DNA of 64,000 nucleotides from Podocnemis expansa. Its lineage: Eukaryota > Chordata > Testudines > Podocnemididae. Both the position numbers and the translations under genes were made by a program. Every line of letters begins with the position of its first letter. The stretch's first letter is position 1. Below the pieces are notes generated by a model that was given only the letters and a program-made list of their open reading frames with translations, was not told the origin of the DNA and did not search any database. Below, piece by piece: positions 33,857 through 46,442 of this stretch. The stretch lies in assembly GCA_007922195.1 (NCBI GenBank), contig ML681992.1:44058208-44122207 (forward strand), in the 5' to 3' direction.

Positions 33857-35852
33857 CCTGAAAGAGTTTATGCTCTAGTTAAACATGAACCAGGCCTTGA
33901 CAAAATTGCTGCCTAGCTAGGATCCAGCCTGAAAGCTAAGGTGCCTAGCTGGAACACCCTCAGTCACCAGAAAAAGCCACTGTTAGTTTCAGCATCAGTG
34001 AGGAGCAAAAAAGCCTACCTGTCATGGAAAAGAGCCAGCATTGTCAGTTTTGTGGTGCTGTGCCAGCATCACTGAAGGTGCCACAGCTTTTTTTTTTATA
34101 GGTGCTGGGAGGCATTCCTCTTATAAACACCATGGCACAATGAGGTGCCAAAGTGACGCCAGAGTGACCTGGTGCTTGTGATTTGTCAAGTGCTCGCATA
34201 AAGAATGTGCAAAAAGAAGCCATCTTGACCTACTACACGGTTGCAGATGGCCAGAAATCTTCCAGAGGTCACTGTTGTAAGGTGTCCCACAACAGGTGCA
34301 GTTTTAAAGATGGATTTTAACAATGATAAAGAGGTTTCTTAGCCACAAGAAGCACTATGACTCATAAAGAGCTGTGGAAGAAAGCGTGATGAAAAGACTG
34401 AGAAGACTATTGCAAAGCGCTTAGTTTGTAGGCACTCGAGGAGCACAGAATGTGAGAGGGGAAGTGGGAAGAAATGAAATGAGGGCTCACATTACAGTTA
34501 AATTTCACTCCTATTGATCAGTCATCCATTTTAAGACAGTTAAAAATGAAGGCCTATCTTTAATTGCTGTCACTATCAGTACACTTCTGCTGAGGTTGGT
34601 TGAAAAAAAAAGTCCACAAAGCCCAGAAAAAAAATTGGTAGAACATTTTGTTGTCTTGTCTTCCTCTGCCCTCCCCTTTTTAAACCATCTTTTTATTTAT
34701 TTAATTTATTTATTTATTTGGCATAGTTTTCTCCCTCAGTCCCATGGTTGCGTGGCCAGATATCTCCCATTTCTCTCTAGTCTTTTGCAATCCATTAATT
34801 GTTTTCATTGCTTTCCAACCTCCTGCCTTCCTTATGGAGTAAAAGAGCTGACGGTTCTCTAATCCACACTCCCAGATGCAGTAAATAACATTTGAAGTGG
34901 TGTTCTAGTCCATAAAGTGTCACCATTTTATAGATCCCTGTTTACTAAGCCGTATCTGCTGACTGTGGTGAGAAAAATAAATTTGCAGCCTCTTTTATTC
35001 ATGTTGGCCCTTTAGAGCCAATACAGCTAAGAGAAAGGGAGCTGGATTCTACTCCCATTTTGTTGCTCATAAACAGTTTTATTTGTTACATTTCAGTCAG
35101 TTACACCTGTGCAAAGCAACTGAAGCCAAATAGAGATTGTCTAGGTGCTGTCAAATGAACAAGTTGAAGCCAGTGGGGTGGCACAGAGGCAGCTAAACTT
35201 TTTTCATTGGAGACGATCTGCAAGATAGAAAGAACTTTGCTTGGTCCTTATGCTATATTAGGTGGCTGACAGTTTGGGAAAAAACAATCACAAAAATTAT
35301 CTTATCTGTTAACTGAACACACCTCTTCCAAAGCGACACTTGATCCAGAACCTCTGCAATGCTATTTTAACAAAGTCACCCTTCAGAGTAAGCTGAGAGT
35401 TGAAATTCAGGCTGGCCTTATGTGACACACAGCACCCCAGTGTGCTTGTGTATTATGATGTGATTGTGTATCATTCATTTGCAGCCTTGTAGTGAAATTG
35501 TGCATTGTGTAATGCAGTGTGTGTCAGGTAAGATGCTCGGTGTACTGAACACTATTGTTGTAGTGAAATATTTACTGCAGTGTCGTGTGTGGTTATGAGG
35601 CTTTGCTATATAATATCCCCAAACATGTCTTTCATGGCTTGAGACGGATCTACCTGGTAGGCAAAGCTCACCTAAGCTGAGGAGCAGTTTGTGCCTCACT
35701 AAAGCATGTGTAAAGCAAACAAGCTCTTCCAGGAGCAATGGACTAGCTTAAACATTGATAAGCACTGACTATCGTAAGACAGCATTTTCTTCGATCGATC
35801 CCAAGAGTGACCGGCCAGAAGCACTCACTCACTTAGTTGAGAGCAGCTTGCT
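33857..35852. other. intronic sequence, no recognised feature
   Basis: Contains a (TTTA)n microsatellite at about 34690-34720; otherwise no gene or identified repeat. Confidence 0.4.
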
Positions 35853-36270
35853 TATAGAATCATAGAATCATAGGGTTGGAAGGGACCTCATAGGTCATCT
35901 AGTCCAACCCCCTGCCAAAGGCAGGACCACTCCCACTAAACCATCCCAGTCATGGTTTTGTTCAGCTGGGCCTTAAACACCTCCAAAGATGGAGATTTCA
36001 CCACCTCCCTTGGCAGCTCATTCCAAGGCTTCACCACTCTCCTAGTAAAAAAGTTTTTTCTAATATCCAGCCTCGACCTCCCTAACCGTAACTTGAGACC
36101 GTTGCTCCTCATTCTGTCCTCTGTTATTACCGAGAACAGTCGAGCTCCATCTTCCTTAGAGCATCTCTTCAAGTAGTTGAAGGTTGCTATCAAATCCCCC
36201 CTCAATCTTCTCTTCTGCAGACTAAATAAGCCTAATGCTTTCAGTCTTTCCTCATAGGGCTTGCTGGTAA
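35853..36270 (-). mobile_element. CR1 LINE 3' end with intact ORF2 C-terminus
   Basis: On the minus strand an open frame of about 110 codons ends at 35936 and reads as the CR1 ORF2 C-terminal domain: [20 protein letters not shown], then DGARLFSV, then [14 protein letters not shown], then SLEVFKAQL. The 3' UTR follows to 35853 with the CR1 tail (CTATGATTCTATAAG as read on that strand). The 5' end is truncated before the RT. Absence of stops or frameshifts suggests the youngest CR1 in the window. Confidence 0.88.
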
Positions 36271-36650
36271 GCTGTGCGTGAGCTGGAGTGGGGTTCACAC
36301 AGTGGGACCAGGTGAGATGGGCTCCAAGAATGAGGGATTAAGGTGACAGATTGCAGAGGGGAATGTCACTCCTTATATCTGAAAGCAGGTGTTCCACTTC
36401 CTTATTGGAAGGAATGGTCTCAGCTCCTTGAACAGCTGCTGTCCCAGTAACTGGAAGCCCCTTACATCAATGTGCTGAGGCTCAAAGGCCCAGATCTTCA
36501 ATGAAGTCGAGGTTTTTAACTTCCAGTGATTTCAGTGGTAGTTGGGAACCTAAATACTTTTGTGGATTTGGGCCACAGTAACTATTATAAGCTTTATCAA
36601 AGATTTGTCCTTTGGAAGTCATAGCCCAACGTGCTGTGGGCTGTGTAAAA
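36271..36650. other. intronic sequence, no recognised feature
   Basis: Ordinary intron sequence between the CR1 and the next hAT. Confidence 0.4.
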
Positions 36651-36805
36651 CAGGGCTCGACAAATGTATGTTTCTGGTTGCCATAGTGACCAGTTTTATT
36701 AGCCTGTCGCCTAACTCTACTACAGAAATTTAATGGAGGAATGCCCTCTGGTGACCAAAAGTAAAATTGCTGGCTCTAGCTGTGAACCAGTTTTGTCTAC
36801 CCCTT
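36651..36805. mobile_element. hAT-type MITE, family D
   Basis: Starts CAGGGCTCGACAAAT and ends TTTTGTCTACCCCTT, flanked by GTGTAAAA (36643-36650) and GTGTGAAA (36806-36813), 7 of 8. Related to 55441-55715. Confidence 0.7.
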
Positions 36806-37560
36806 GTGTGAAACCTCACAGGAATGTTGTGAGGAGGAAGCCCCATGAGTGGAGGGGCAGGCAATCTCTTCTGTGGTTGTTCCAAAACAATGTGGTGCTG
36901 GAGGAATCCTTCTTGTGAGGGGGAATATGTAGTGAAGTCTCTTGGTGAATGGCAGCACTTGTGAGTGAATATCTGCCATCTGATCAGCTGTGACTCATCA
37001 CTTGTTATGTAATGATTGCCATAGCACTCTGCTACAGCAACGACCTATAGCAACATCAGTACAACTTATGTTAATCTGATGGGTGCAGAGTCACACCCTT
37101 CTTTTCCATTGGTTGTGACAGTACAGGTACGCTCCAGTACAATAGATGGATGTATTTTTAGGGCAATATATTCTGACTTTAGAATTAATGCCTCCAGCTG
37201 GTCTCAAGTAAAGCAAAGCAGAGATTCCTGATTGCTACACTGCTTAAAAAAAAAAAACAACAAAACCCCCTTCCACTCAGAACAGCAACTGCTTTGGCCT
37301 TATATATTTTTTTCTCCTGTTTTAGGAGGTGAAGTATGTTTTAAACCCTTTTATTTTTCTTATTTAGGTTTTTACTTATCTTTCCTGAGCTACCATTGGG
37401 TTTCATCATTTTCCTTAGCAGAATAAATTATTTTCTGTATGAGCAAACATGACTTCTGTTATTTATAGAGAAAACCGCCTTGACTGTTAGGTGAACGATC
37501 TTGCTAGATTATCCCTAGTATATAGATGTGTCTCCAACTTCTTCATATATTAACTGTCAC
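36806..37560. other. intronic sequence, no recognised feature
   Basis: No gene or clear repeat apart from an A-run near 37246. Confidence 0.4.
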
Positions 37561-37572
37561 AACTTTTCAAAG

Positions 37573-37710
37573 TTTGAAAGGGGTAGCCGTGTTAGTCCAG
37601 TTCAGCAAAACAAACAAGGAGTCTCATCTGACAAAGTGGGATTTTCTCCGATGGAAGCTTATGTGATGAATAAATATGTTAGTTTTTAAAAGTGCCATCA
37701 GACTCCTTGT
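37573..37710 (-). mobile_element. Penelope-like element 3' fragment
   Basis: The 3' end lies at the left ('gaaaggggtagccgtgttagtc'). Flanked by a perfect 12-bp direct repeat AACTTTTCAAAG (37561-37572, 37711-37722). Confidence 0.8.
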
Positions 37711-37737
37711 AACTTTTCAAAGGTGTTCACCGTTTTT

Positions 37738-38277
37738 GAAAAACAAACAAGGAGTCCTGTGGCACTTTTAAAGACTAACATTTATTCATCACATGAGCTT
37801 TTGTGGGAGAAAATCCCACTGTGTCAGGTGCTTTGAAGACAAGGAACTTACAGAGCAGGAGGAAAATAAATATAGGGGAGTGTAAGTCAACAGCAGTTAA
37901 GGTTCAAACACTAGGGAAAGGTATATAGAAGACAAGGTCGAATCACCTGTTGTAATGGGTGTGGGGGCTGGGATCCATAGTCCTTATTTAGCCCTGAAGT
38001 GGAAATCCATCAGCTTCATGAAACAACTCACATGCAGATAGACTTCCTGTCCAAATGGAATCAACTGGACATTATATCTAATGGACTGAAGGTAATACAT
38101 TCTCTTGCATATATTTTCTTCCCATTCTGTGAGTTCCCCATCTTCAGAGGGTCTGATGAAGCGGGATATCCTCACATGAAAGCTCATGTGATAGAGAAAT
38201 TTGTTAGTCTTTAAAAGTGCCACAGGACTCCTTGTTTGTTTTGCTGAACTAGACTCACATGGCTATCCCTTTGGAAT
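37738..38277. mobile_element. Penelope-like element, long inverted pair
   Basis: The left arm (37738-38030) is an inverted 3' region including 3' UTR and part of the ORF end; the right arm (about 38120-38277) is forward and keeps the best match to the CTGATGA box (38152) and GAAA (38178). It ends 'actcacatggctatccctttgg'. No obvious duplication at the ends. Confidence 0.75.
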
Positions 38278-39149
38278 TTGTCATAGTTTCTGAATTTCTT
38301 CATTTATGGGTGCCCATCTTGTGACACATAAAACTAGATTTTTCCAAACACCATGTAGACACCCTAAAAAGTGACCAGTACAGTATGATCAGTGGTAAAC
38401 TTTTGTGAAATGCTGTCCAGGCATCACAATGGTAGTTGCTGTCTGCTGAGCTCTTTTTTAAAAGATGGCCCTTATTTAGGTGTATGTGGGGAGTTAGCTC
38501 TTTTTAAAAATCTGGTCCTGGTTGTGGATGCTGAACACTTGAAAATCTGGACCATGGGGTCTGATTTTTCAGACATGCTGAACACCCATATATCCAATAG
38601 AGGTTGATTTACTTAGGGACACATGATGTGGCTGACCTGGAATTAGAATGCAGACATCCGATCCCAAATTTAGTCTGCAGTCCGAGCACAGTTCAGCTCA
38701 ATGTCTGACTGCTAGAGAATATCTAGGTATGCTGTTGGAAGATTACTGGATATGTGGCTCTCCAAATGGAGATGAATTTATGTGCTGTATTCAAAAATAC
38801 ATTTTTTTCTTTTTTAATTAATTCCAGAGTGGAATTACAAATGTCAGTGATTAGTCATTTGATGGTATTTTTACTTACTAATTTTAATGGAAGACAAACA
38901 AGATGTTTGACCGTACAAGTTATTTTCTCACGTGAGTGTTTAAAAATAGAGAAATGGTATAAAGGAATGCAACAGAAAAAGGGCTGATTTATGGTAGATA
39001 TATGGATGTTTTGTTAGATCAGTGTGTACAGTGTCTACCATAATAGGGTCCTGATTTATGACTAGAATTTCTATGTGCTGCTACAATAGAAAGAAAAAGT
39101 TATTGTCTGTTCCTCCTATTTGGCCAATCTTCCTTTATTTTTCTATCAA
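38278..39149. other. intronic sequence, no recognised feature
   Basis: Ordinary intron; no motif-bearing ORF. Confidence 0.4.
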
Positions 39150-39640
39150 CAAGTACAAAGGAGGGCAGGGAGAGGTGATCAAAGTCTATACAGTCATGAA
39201 TGGTGTGAAGACAGTGAATAAGAAAATTTTATTTACCTTTTGTGTAATACAAGAACCAGGTGTCATTGAATGAAATTATTAGGCAACAGGTTTAAAATAA
39301 AAAGTCACTACTTCACACTATGCACAATGGACCTATGGATCTTATAGCCAGGGGATGCTGTGAGGGCCAAAAGAATAACTGGGTTCAAAAACGAATTAGA
39401 TGAAGGACAGGCCTGTTAATGGCCATTAGCCAAAATGGTTTGGGATGCAGTTCTGTGGTCTGGGTGATCCTAAGCATCCCACTCAGAGGCTGGAAGTGAA
39501 CAGCAGGGTGGATCACTTGATAATTGCCTGTTCTGTTTATTCCCTCTGAAGCATCTGGCATTGGCCGCTGCCAAAAAACAGGATATTCAGCTAGATGGAC
39601 CAGTGGTCTGATCCAGTATGATCATTGTCATGTATTTGTA
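39150..39640 (+). mobile_element. CR1-type LINE 3' fragment
   Basis: Starts in degraded ORF2 C-terminal wording (VIKVYTVMNGVKTVNK) and ends with 'ccctctgaagcatctggcattggcc' and 'gatggaccagtggtctgatccagtatg'. Same subfamily as 17105-17885, but without the hAT, which makes it a useful empty-site control. Confidence 0.75.
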
Positions 39641-40716
39641 GGAGCTGGACATGAAACCCAGTTCGCCTAATTCTCAGTCTTGTACCCTAATCATTGGCCA
39701 GTGCCAATTCTGCTGATGCAGGGCTTGGGTAAATAGGCAAGTCTTATATTGGGCTTTGGAGGAAGCAAGGTGGGGTTCCAAAGTGGCCTCTTGCATGATG
39801 GAGTTGTATACCCAGGTACCTTTCACCAAGAATGCTATTGCCCCAAACCTCTGGGCTTACTTAGCTGCTACTTTGCTGGTTCCAGGAAAGAGAAGGGCCT
39901 GGTTGCATCTTTGCTCCATGATAGAGCAGCCTCAGGGCTGTTTTAAGGTGCTGACCGGTATGAGCCCTCAATAATCTGTTGTCTGAGGATCATTGGAATA
40001 TCAGCATTTTGGCCATGGCTTCATCCTATCCTTGCTTTTCAAAGAAATTGTGCAATGTTGCACAATGTCTCTTTTCTTGTAACAGGCTATTTAGGTTTTT
40101 GACCTTGAAATACTACTTCCAATTTCTTTTCTCAAGGGGAACGTTCCTTCATACAGAGTTCAGTCCTGCCCTCTGCCACATGGCATCTTTGGAAAGCACT
40201 GAGTAGGCTTGTTAATTTTGTGATTCCAACCCTCTTCCTCCTAATTTTTTTTAGCAATAACCCACTGTCTGTGAGAGAGCTGAACTGAATGAGTCCTTAG
40301 CAGGTAGTGTTGTCTGCATTGACAATAACGTGGAGGACTGTAAACTGGGTTAGATTTACCCAATCCAGATTTCGAATCTCTACCCTTTAAAAGTAACATT
40401 TATTTGTATTTTAAAAGTTAAGTGACATTTTATGATTGGACAAGGGACTAAACTAGGAAACGTATAAACAGAAAGCCTCTGTGCACAAAACAGGTGCAAT
40501 TTAGGCAACAACTCTATAAGTTTCCCTGCAGTGACACAACAATGTGCCTCAGTTTATGCAGGAGTGAGAGGGTGTTTGTCTGGTTTCCCTCATCCACAGT
40601 ATCTGAGCACCTGATTGTCCATAATATATTTTATATTTATCCTCACAACATCCCTTTGACATAGGACCATTATCTCCATTTACACACAGGCAATGGAAGC
40701 ACAAAGGAGGTTCAGA
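39641..40716. other. intronic sequence, no recognised feature
   Basis: Ordinary intron flank of the DIRS element. Confidence 0.4.
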
Positions 40717-40995
40717 TTCTTCTTCGAGCGCTGCTCACGTTGTTCAGTTACAGGTGTCTACATGCCTCAGTGCATGGTAATCCGGAAAGTCTTTTAGCAA
40801 TAGCTTGTCAGGTCAGGGGCAGTGGCCAGCGCCCCCTCTGTGTCGTGATTGCGGCTATATATGCGACCCTGACCTTCCCCCCCCCACCCCCCAATTCCTT
40901 CTTTCTGTCCTCAGTGATGGTACGGGAACAGCCTGTCCTTGCGATTAAGCAAGTGCCTCTCTCATTAATTAGGTTTGTTATTTTTGTATTATTAA

Positions 40996-43075
40996 GTGTG
41001 CTGGGATTTAAACTCTGCGCGGTTTGCTGCAAGACGCTCCCAACCAGACTCCCATGACAAATGCCTCTCCTGTCTGGGTGAGTCACTTCTCGCAGCAGAA
41101 TGGCCCATATGGAAGTCCTTGAAAAGAACAACTTGCAGAAACAGGGACGGGAGGCTCCGGAACCTTATCCAGGATCAGGCTGCGCTACAGGCTCCAGGTA
41201 TACCTGCCAAGCTTAAGGACTTGCCAGCGCCGTGTGCCAGATCGGCACTGGAGAAGACCTGGCGCCGCTCTATGGCTATTACTTTAAAGCTGTGATCGGC
41301 CTCTGAGTTGGCACAGCATTGGCGCCGTGCCACTTCTCTACCAACCACTCCGCCTCGGCGAAGGGATTCGGTACCCATCCCTTCAACAGTGGAAGCATTC
41401 ATGGTGGCAGAAATCTATCAGAAGTGACACTCCCCCAGCACAGCACAGAGTGGTGCAGGCCAGACGTAAACTGGCCCTCTCAGCCAAAGAATGGTCTTCT
41501 GTGGTAGGGTGGCAGCACTGGTCATGGCACCGACAACAGCCTCACTGATACCGAAGGAAACCACTGCTGCCCTGGGGCAGAGAGGGTTTCAACAAATGGT
41601 TATTTTTGGCTTCCATGTCGGCACGCGAACCATCGGTACCATGCTCGAAGGGATCTTGAACAGTGAGATCATCTTCAGCTTCCTTGGCGCCGTCTGACAG
41701 TGGGCCATGGCACTGCAGATCGCCATTGTCCCCGTACCAGCTCCTCTGAGAGAAAAGCCTGTGGGAAAGCGGCACTGAAAATGCTCCCCGACTCCTCACC
41801 ATCGAAGTACATCATCCCTCGGTAGCCAAGGAGCAACCGACGACAAGACCATCCCCTCCGCTGAACCAACTGGCACCGGGGGGGGGGTGCAGAGTAGACA
41901 CTAGAGTGGCTCTCAGAGTGAGGGCGGCTCTTGGAAAACAAGCGGTCACACCAGAGCTTGCCATGATTCCTTCCAGGAATGGTCGAGCGGCTGGCTCAGC
42001 TGTCACTCCGAGGACGAACCTGCATCATCACAACCCTCGGCATTCTCGTCATCTTGGACTCCTGGCTCATCGGATGATGAGCCCAACTCTGGCACCGCAC
42101 CGCACCATAGATTGCGAATTCCTTCTTCCTCATTGCTGGATGAAACTACCTACCAAAGGCCCCTAGCATATAGGGATGACCCTTGGGCCCAACAGGACCT
42201 GCTTAGGTGCATGGCAGCAAATTTGAACCTAGACCTGGCGATTGTCCAGGAGCAGTCCAACCCCCTCTTTGACTTTGAGGGAAGCAGCCCTGCCTGCTAA
42301 GATCTCAGTCCCTCTGCATGATGGAGTATACTCCATTGCAAAGGTGCGGTGGCAAAACCCCTCCTCTCTTTTTCCAGTGTCCGAGGTTGCGGAGCAGAGA
42401 TACCATGTCCATGCGGATAAATTCTCCTTCCTCTTCAACCACCCTACCCCAGGGTTCCTGGTGGTAGATGCAGTTGATCACAGGGTGAGGCAGGGCCAGC
42501 CTACCTCTACTCCCAAGAACAAAGAGGCAAAGAAACTCAACCTCTTCGGTAGTAAGGTTTACTCCACGTCAGCCATCTAGCTCTGCATAGCAAACCTTCA
42601 TGTCCTTATGGGCAGATAGGCTTTCAACATCTTGGGGGCACTAGAAAGATTTTGGCATTAGTTTCCCAGGGAACACATCAGGGATTTTGAGACATTGGTT
42701 TAGGAAGGGGTACTTATTGCCTGAGACATGCTAATGGCATTGTGGGGCACATCTGACACTGCTTCCCATAACATGGCTTCAGCAGTGTCTATGCACTGAG
42801 CAGCCTGGTTACAGGGCTCCTGTTTGCCAGAACAGATGCAACAGACCATTCAGGACCTTCCTTTTGAGGGTCCAACCCTGTTTGCTGAATCTACAGATTC
42901 TAAGCTGCACGAAATGAAGGACTCTAGGGCCAACCTAAAATCCTTGGGGATGTATGTGCCAGCAGAAACTAGGCACCCCTTCAGACCCCAGCTACCTCAG
43001 CAACAATCTCAGCAGCTTCAGCAATGGAGCTATATGAAGGGGCCCTGTCAGAGGCCCTACCAACAGTTGCAGTGA
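40996..43075 (+). pseudogene. DIRS Gag remnant (40.7-kb element)
   Basis: The N-terminal Cys motif survives as CLSCLGES (near 41062-41085). The C-terminal Gag part is readable in pieces: 42300-42540 (VADAVDH and GSKVYSTSA region) and 42830-43075 (TIQDLPFEGPTLFAE, DSRANLKSLGMYVPAE, then a Gln-rich tail). The pieces align with the Gag of the 57.8-kb element (TIEDLPFDRNNLFEQ, DSRATLRTLGIY). Several frame changes and stops lie between. Confidence 0.7.
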
Positions 43076-43248
43076 GCCATGGGGCTCTGGAGAAGGAAAG
43101 GAACTGGGCGGGTAAGGGCTCAAAACCCCAATCCTCAACCCAAACTTCCCACCAAGGGAACAGTAGCTCCTGGTCAGCTTGTCAGAAACAACGTTTTTGA
43201 CAAACAGCCAAAGGGCTCCTGTTTCCCCACTCAGCCAACCATTGGATA

Positions 43249-43854
43249 TTGGATAGCAAAGGAACCTGCCCCCTTTGTCCGCATTGTGGGAACCCAGAGC
43301 TAGATCTTCTGCTACAAAGAGCATGCGAGAAATTACTCTTCACAGGGGCCATAGAAAAGGTCCCGAAAGGTCATCGGGGAAAGGGGTTGTACTCCAGATA
43401 CTTCCTAGTTCCCAAAGCAAATGGCGACCTGAGACCCATCTTGGACCTCAGGGCTCTGAACAAGCATCTAAGGAAAATAAAATTCCCTATGGTTTGCCTC
43501 TCAGAAATCATTCGTGCCCTAGACTTAGGGGATTGGTTTGCAGCCCTTGACTTAAAGGACGTTTGTTGTCAGATAGCGGTAAGGCCAAAACACAGAAGGT
43601 TACTCAGATTTGTGGTGGGAGGGAAATGCTTTTGGGTCCCGTCCCTCACATTTGGGCTGTCCGTAGCTCCCAGAATGTTCAGAAAATGTATGGTGGCAGT
43701 GGCAGTGTATTTAAGGAGGCAGGGGGTAAAGATCTACCCATACCTTGGTGACTGGCTGATGAAGGGAAAATCCAAGCACCAGGTTTGCCACAGTGTCACC
43801 TTGGTAAGAAGACTGTGTGGCCACTTGGGGCTTTGCATAAATAAAGAAAGTTAA
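43249..43854 (+). pseudogene. DIRS reverse transcriptase remnant, YLDD lost
   Basis: A 201-codon frame carries RT landmarks: YFLVPKANGDLRPILDLRAL, then FAALDLKDVCCQIAV, then TFGLSVAPRMF, then the catalytic box as YPYLGD. DIRS RTs have YLDD, so one catalytic Asp is now Gly. The frame then ends at a TAA where thumb and RNase H should follow. Confidence 0.8.
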
Positions 43855-44243
43855 AAGCGGTCCCAACCCGCATGATAGAATTTATTGTGGCCCTACTGGA
43901 CTCCAGGAAGGGCCGAGCATCTCTACCCCTATCCAGGTTTCAGTCCATGTGTTCCATCATTTCAGAACTCCAGATGGCCCTGGTCAGCACAGCCAAATGG
44001 TGCCTGCAACTGTTGGGCCACATGGTGGCCTCAGCCTCGGTCATCAGAACAGCTCAACTGAGAATGAGACCGTTCCAGGTCTGAGTAGCCTCAGTCTTTC
44101 ATCCCCAGAAACATCCCTAGAACAAAGTACTATCAGTCCCATGCAAGGCCCTAGAAATCCTTGAAATATGGCAGGACCCTCTCTTTGCCAGGGACAGGAT
44201 CCCCTTTGAGACCTTGACTTCCACAGTGACTCTGATAATAGAT

Positions 44244-44415
44244 AAAAAAAAGAGGAGTCGTGTGGCACTTAAAGACTAACAGATTTATTTTTCACATGAG
44301 CTTTCATGGGAGAAAATGTGAAAAATAAATCTGTTAGTCTTTAAGTGCCACATGACTCCTTGTTTCTTTTGCTGGAGTAGACTAACATGGCTGCCCCTTT
44401 GGAAACTGGCAAAAA
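44244..44415 (+). mobile_element. Penelope-like element inserted in DIRS RNase H
   Basis: Inverted-plus-forward 3' piece ending 'catggctgcccctttgg'. Flanked by TCTGATAATAGAT (44231-44243) and TCTGATAACAGAT (44416-44428), 12 of 13. The duplication restores the RNase H reading (TLITDA) when one copy is removed, which proves insertion into the DIRS. Confidence 0.88.
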
Positions 44416-44850
44416 TCTGATAACAGATGCCTTGGATGCAGGATGGGGGGCACATATCAATGGGAGTTTCTCAACCCAGGGAATGTGGGCCCCCCTGGGG
44501 CAGGTCCCTTCACATAAGTGTGAAAGAACTCAGAGCCATTCGCTTAGCTTGCAGTGTTTTTCTGGACCTCATGAAAGGGAAAATGGTTGAGGTTCTAACA
44601 GACAACACAGCGGCAATGTTCTTCACAAACTGGGGGTGGTGGTGGTGGTGGTGGTGGTGGGGGTGGTTCTCACCAGCTCTCTGTGCGAAAGCCACCAGCT
44701 TGTGGGAACTCGTTCTGACACACGACTTCACCGCAATAGCAACCCACTTGCCGGGGGTAGAAAATGGTGCAGACGACTCACTGAGCAGAACTTTTCCATT
44801 GCACCACAAATGGTCTCTGCATAAAGAGGTGATGTCCCACATAGTTGACC
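44416..44850 (+). pseudogene. DIRS RNase H remnant
   Basis: RNase H landmarks remain: TDALDAGWGAH, then VKELRAI, then VLTDNTAAM, then LPGVENGADDSLSR. The acidic residues are present but in different frames. A (GGT)n run at 44634-44663 has expanded inside the domain between VLTDNTAAM and the last motif. Confidence 0.75.
44634..44672 (+). repeat. (GGT)n microsatellite in RNase H
   Basis: About ten GGT units encode a Trp run in one frame; DIRS relatives have no such insertion. Confidence 0.85.
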
Positions 44851-45320
44851 AGTGGGGCCCACCACAAATAGACCTGTTTGCTACTTGCCAGAACCGGAAG
44901 TGTCAACTCTTCTGTTCACTCAGGGGACAAGAGAAGGGCTCAATCACAGATGCCTTTCTAATCTCATGGGGGGCCCACTGATATACGCCTTTCCCCTAAT
45001 TCCTCTGATTTACAGGGTAATTCTGAAGATAAACAGGGACAGAGTGGACATGATCCTGATAGCTCCGGACTGGCCCAGAGAACACTTGGTCTCGATTCTA
45101 TGGGATTTGTCAATAGACACCTCGATTCGCCTTCCACTCGGGGAGAACTTATTGACGCAAAGCTTGGGCATGCTACGGCACCCAAACCCAAGATTGCATC
45201 ACCTAACCGCATGGCGGCTGCATGGTTAAATGACTCTGAGAGTCTCTACTCTAACAGAATTAGGGAAGTACTGTTGGACAGTAGGAGACCCTCTACTAAG
45301 TGGAAACGGTTTTCCCTTTG
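44850..45320 (+). pseudogene. DIRS methyltransferase-like domain, start of recombinase
   Basis: Reads WGPPQIDLFATCQNRKCQLF, then YAFPLIPLIYRVILKI and LIAPDWPREH, the conserved DIRS methyltransferase-like block. The recombinase N-terminus follows (LDSRRPSTKWKRFSL) and is cut at 45322 by the solo LTR. Confidence 0.75.
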
Positions 45321-45327
45321 ATCCAGG

Positions 45328-46437
45328 TGTGACCCGGGCCTCCTGGGATAACCACCTGAATATGCAAAGATCAGGGCAAGCTGCAAAAAGGAGAGCAGAT
45401 TCTCCCAGCACTGGTGGGTTACCGGGAGCTAAACTCCCCCAACCAGTCACAAACAATGCTTCTGATCCCCCACAATGGATATCAAGAAGCCACCATATAG
45501 TATAGCCAGCTCCCTTTACTGCATTCCAGTCACCGGTCCCCAGTACAGCCCCTAGGTCTGTTAAAGAAATAGGTTCTTCTGACCCCAAGGGGTCAGCCAC
45601 ATCACACAGAACAATACAGGCTTGAATCTTACCCAAAATAACATGCTGCCAGCCAATCCTTTAGTAACTACAACTAAAGGTTTAATATAAAAAGAAAAGA
45701 AACAAAATGAGAGATGTTATAGGGTCAAAGTGAATCACATACATACAAATGATTTAGAGTCCAAAGAAGGTAAGTCCTTGTTTCACAGCTTCAGTTGTTA
45801 GTAATCCAGTTGATAGGAATAGAGACCAAATAATCCAAGTGTAGAGTTTGTTCTAATTCTCCCCCATGAGAATTAGCAGGGCAGTTTCCAGGCCAGTGAT
45901 GGCTGGGATCTCAATCCTGCGGCCCAAACTTTCCCTGAGAAGCTCGGACAGATGTGAGACCAGGAATTCGGTTCCCAGTGTCCTTTTATAGTTGCAGCTA
46001 GCAAGGTGGGCATTTGCAGGTCTATTCTTCACGTGGGCTTTGATGACAGTTTCCAGGTCTTCCTTAAGTGAAGCATAGCAATACATATTGTCCTTTGAAG
46101 GAAAACCTTCACCTCCGGGGCACCCCAGGTAATTAACTGCATTAGCGCCATTAACAGACAGTTTAAATTGGTACATTGAAGGTCCCTTTAGATGTTAATG
46201 TCCCCCTCTTGACCCCTTCCAATAGAACAATGGTAACAGATAGAGAAGCACTTCATTCACCTTGCTAACCTCTAACAGGATACCAGTGAATATTATCAAG
46301 AAACAACTAAGGATACAAATGCATATCAAAGCACTAGCCTACTCATACATTGCATTTCCATATAATATATCTTCAAGGTTAGCCTTAGGTCATGTATTTT
46401 ACAAAGATGGCTTGGCCTTTCCAGGCCTAGCATGACA
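45328..46437. mobile_element. solo LTR of an ERV inside the DIRS
   Basis: Starts TGTGACCCGGG and ends CATGACA, flanked by a perfect 5-bp duplication CCAGG (45323-45327, 46438-46442). Length 1,110 bp, no internal coding. TG...CA ends plus a 5-bp duplication define an LTR left by recombination; its orientation is not clear. Confidence 0.88.
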
Positions 46438-46442
46438 CCAGG

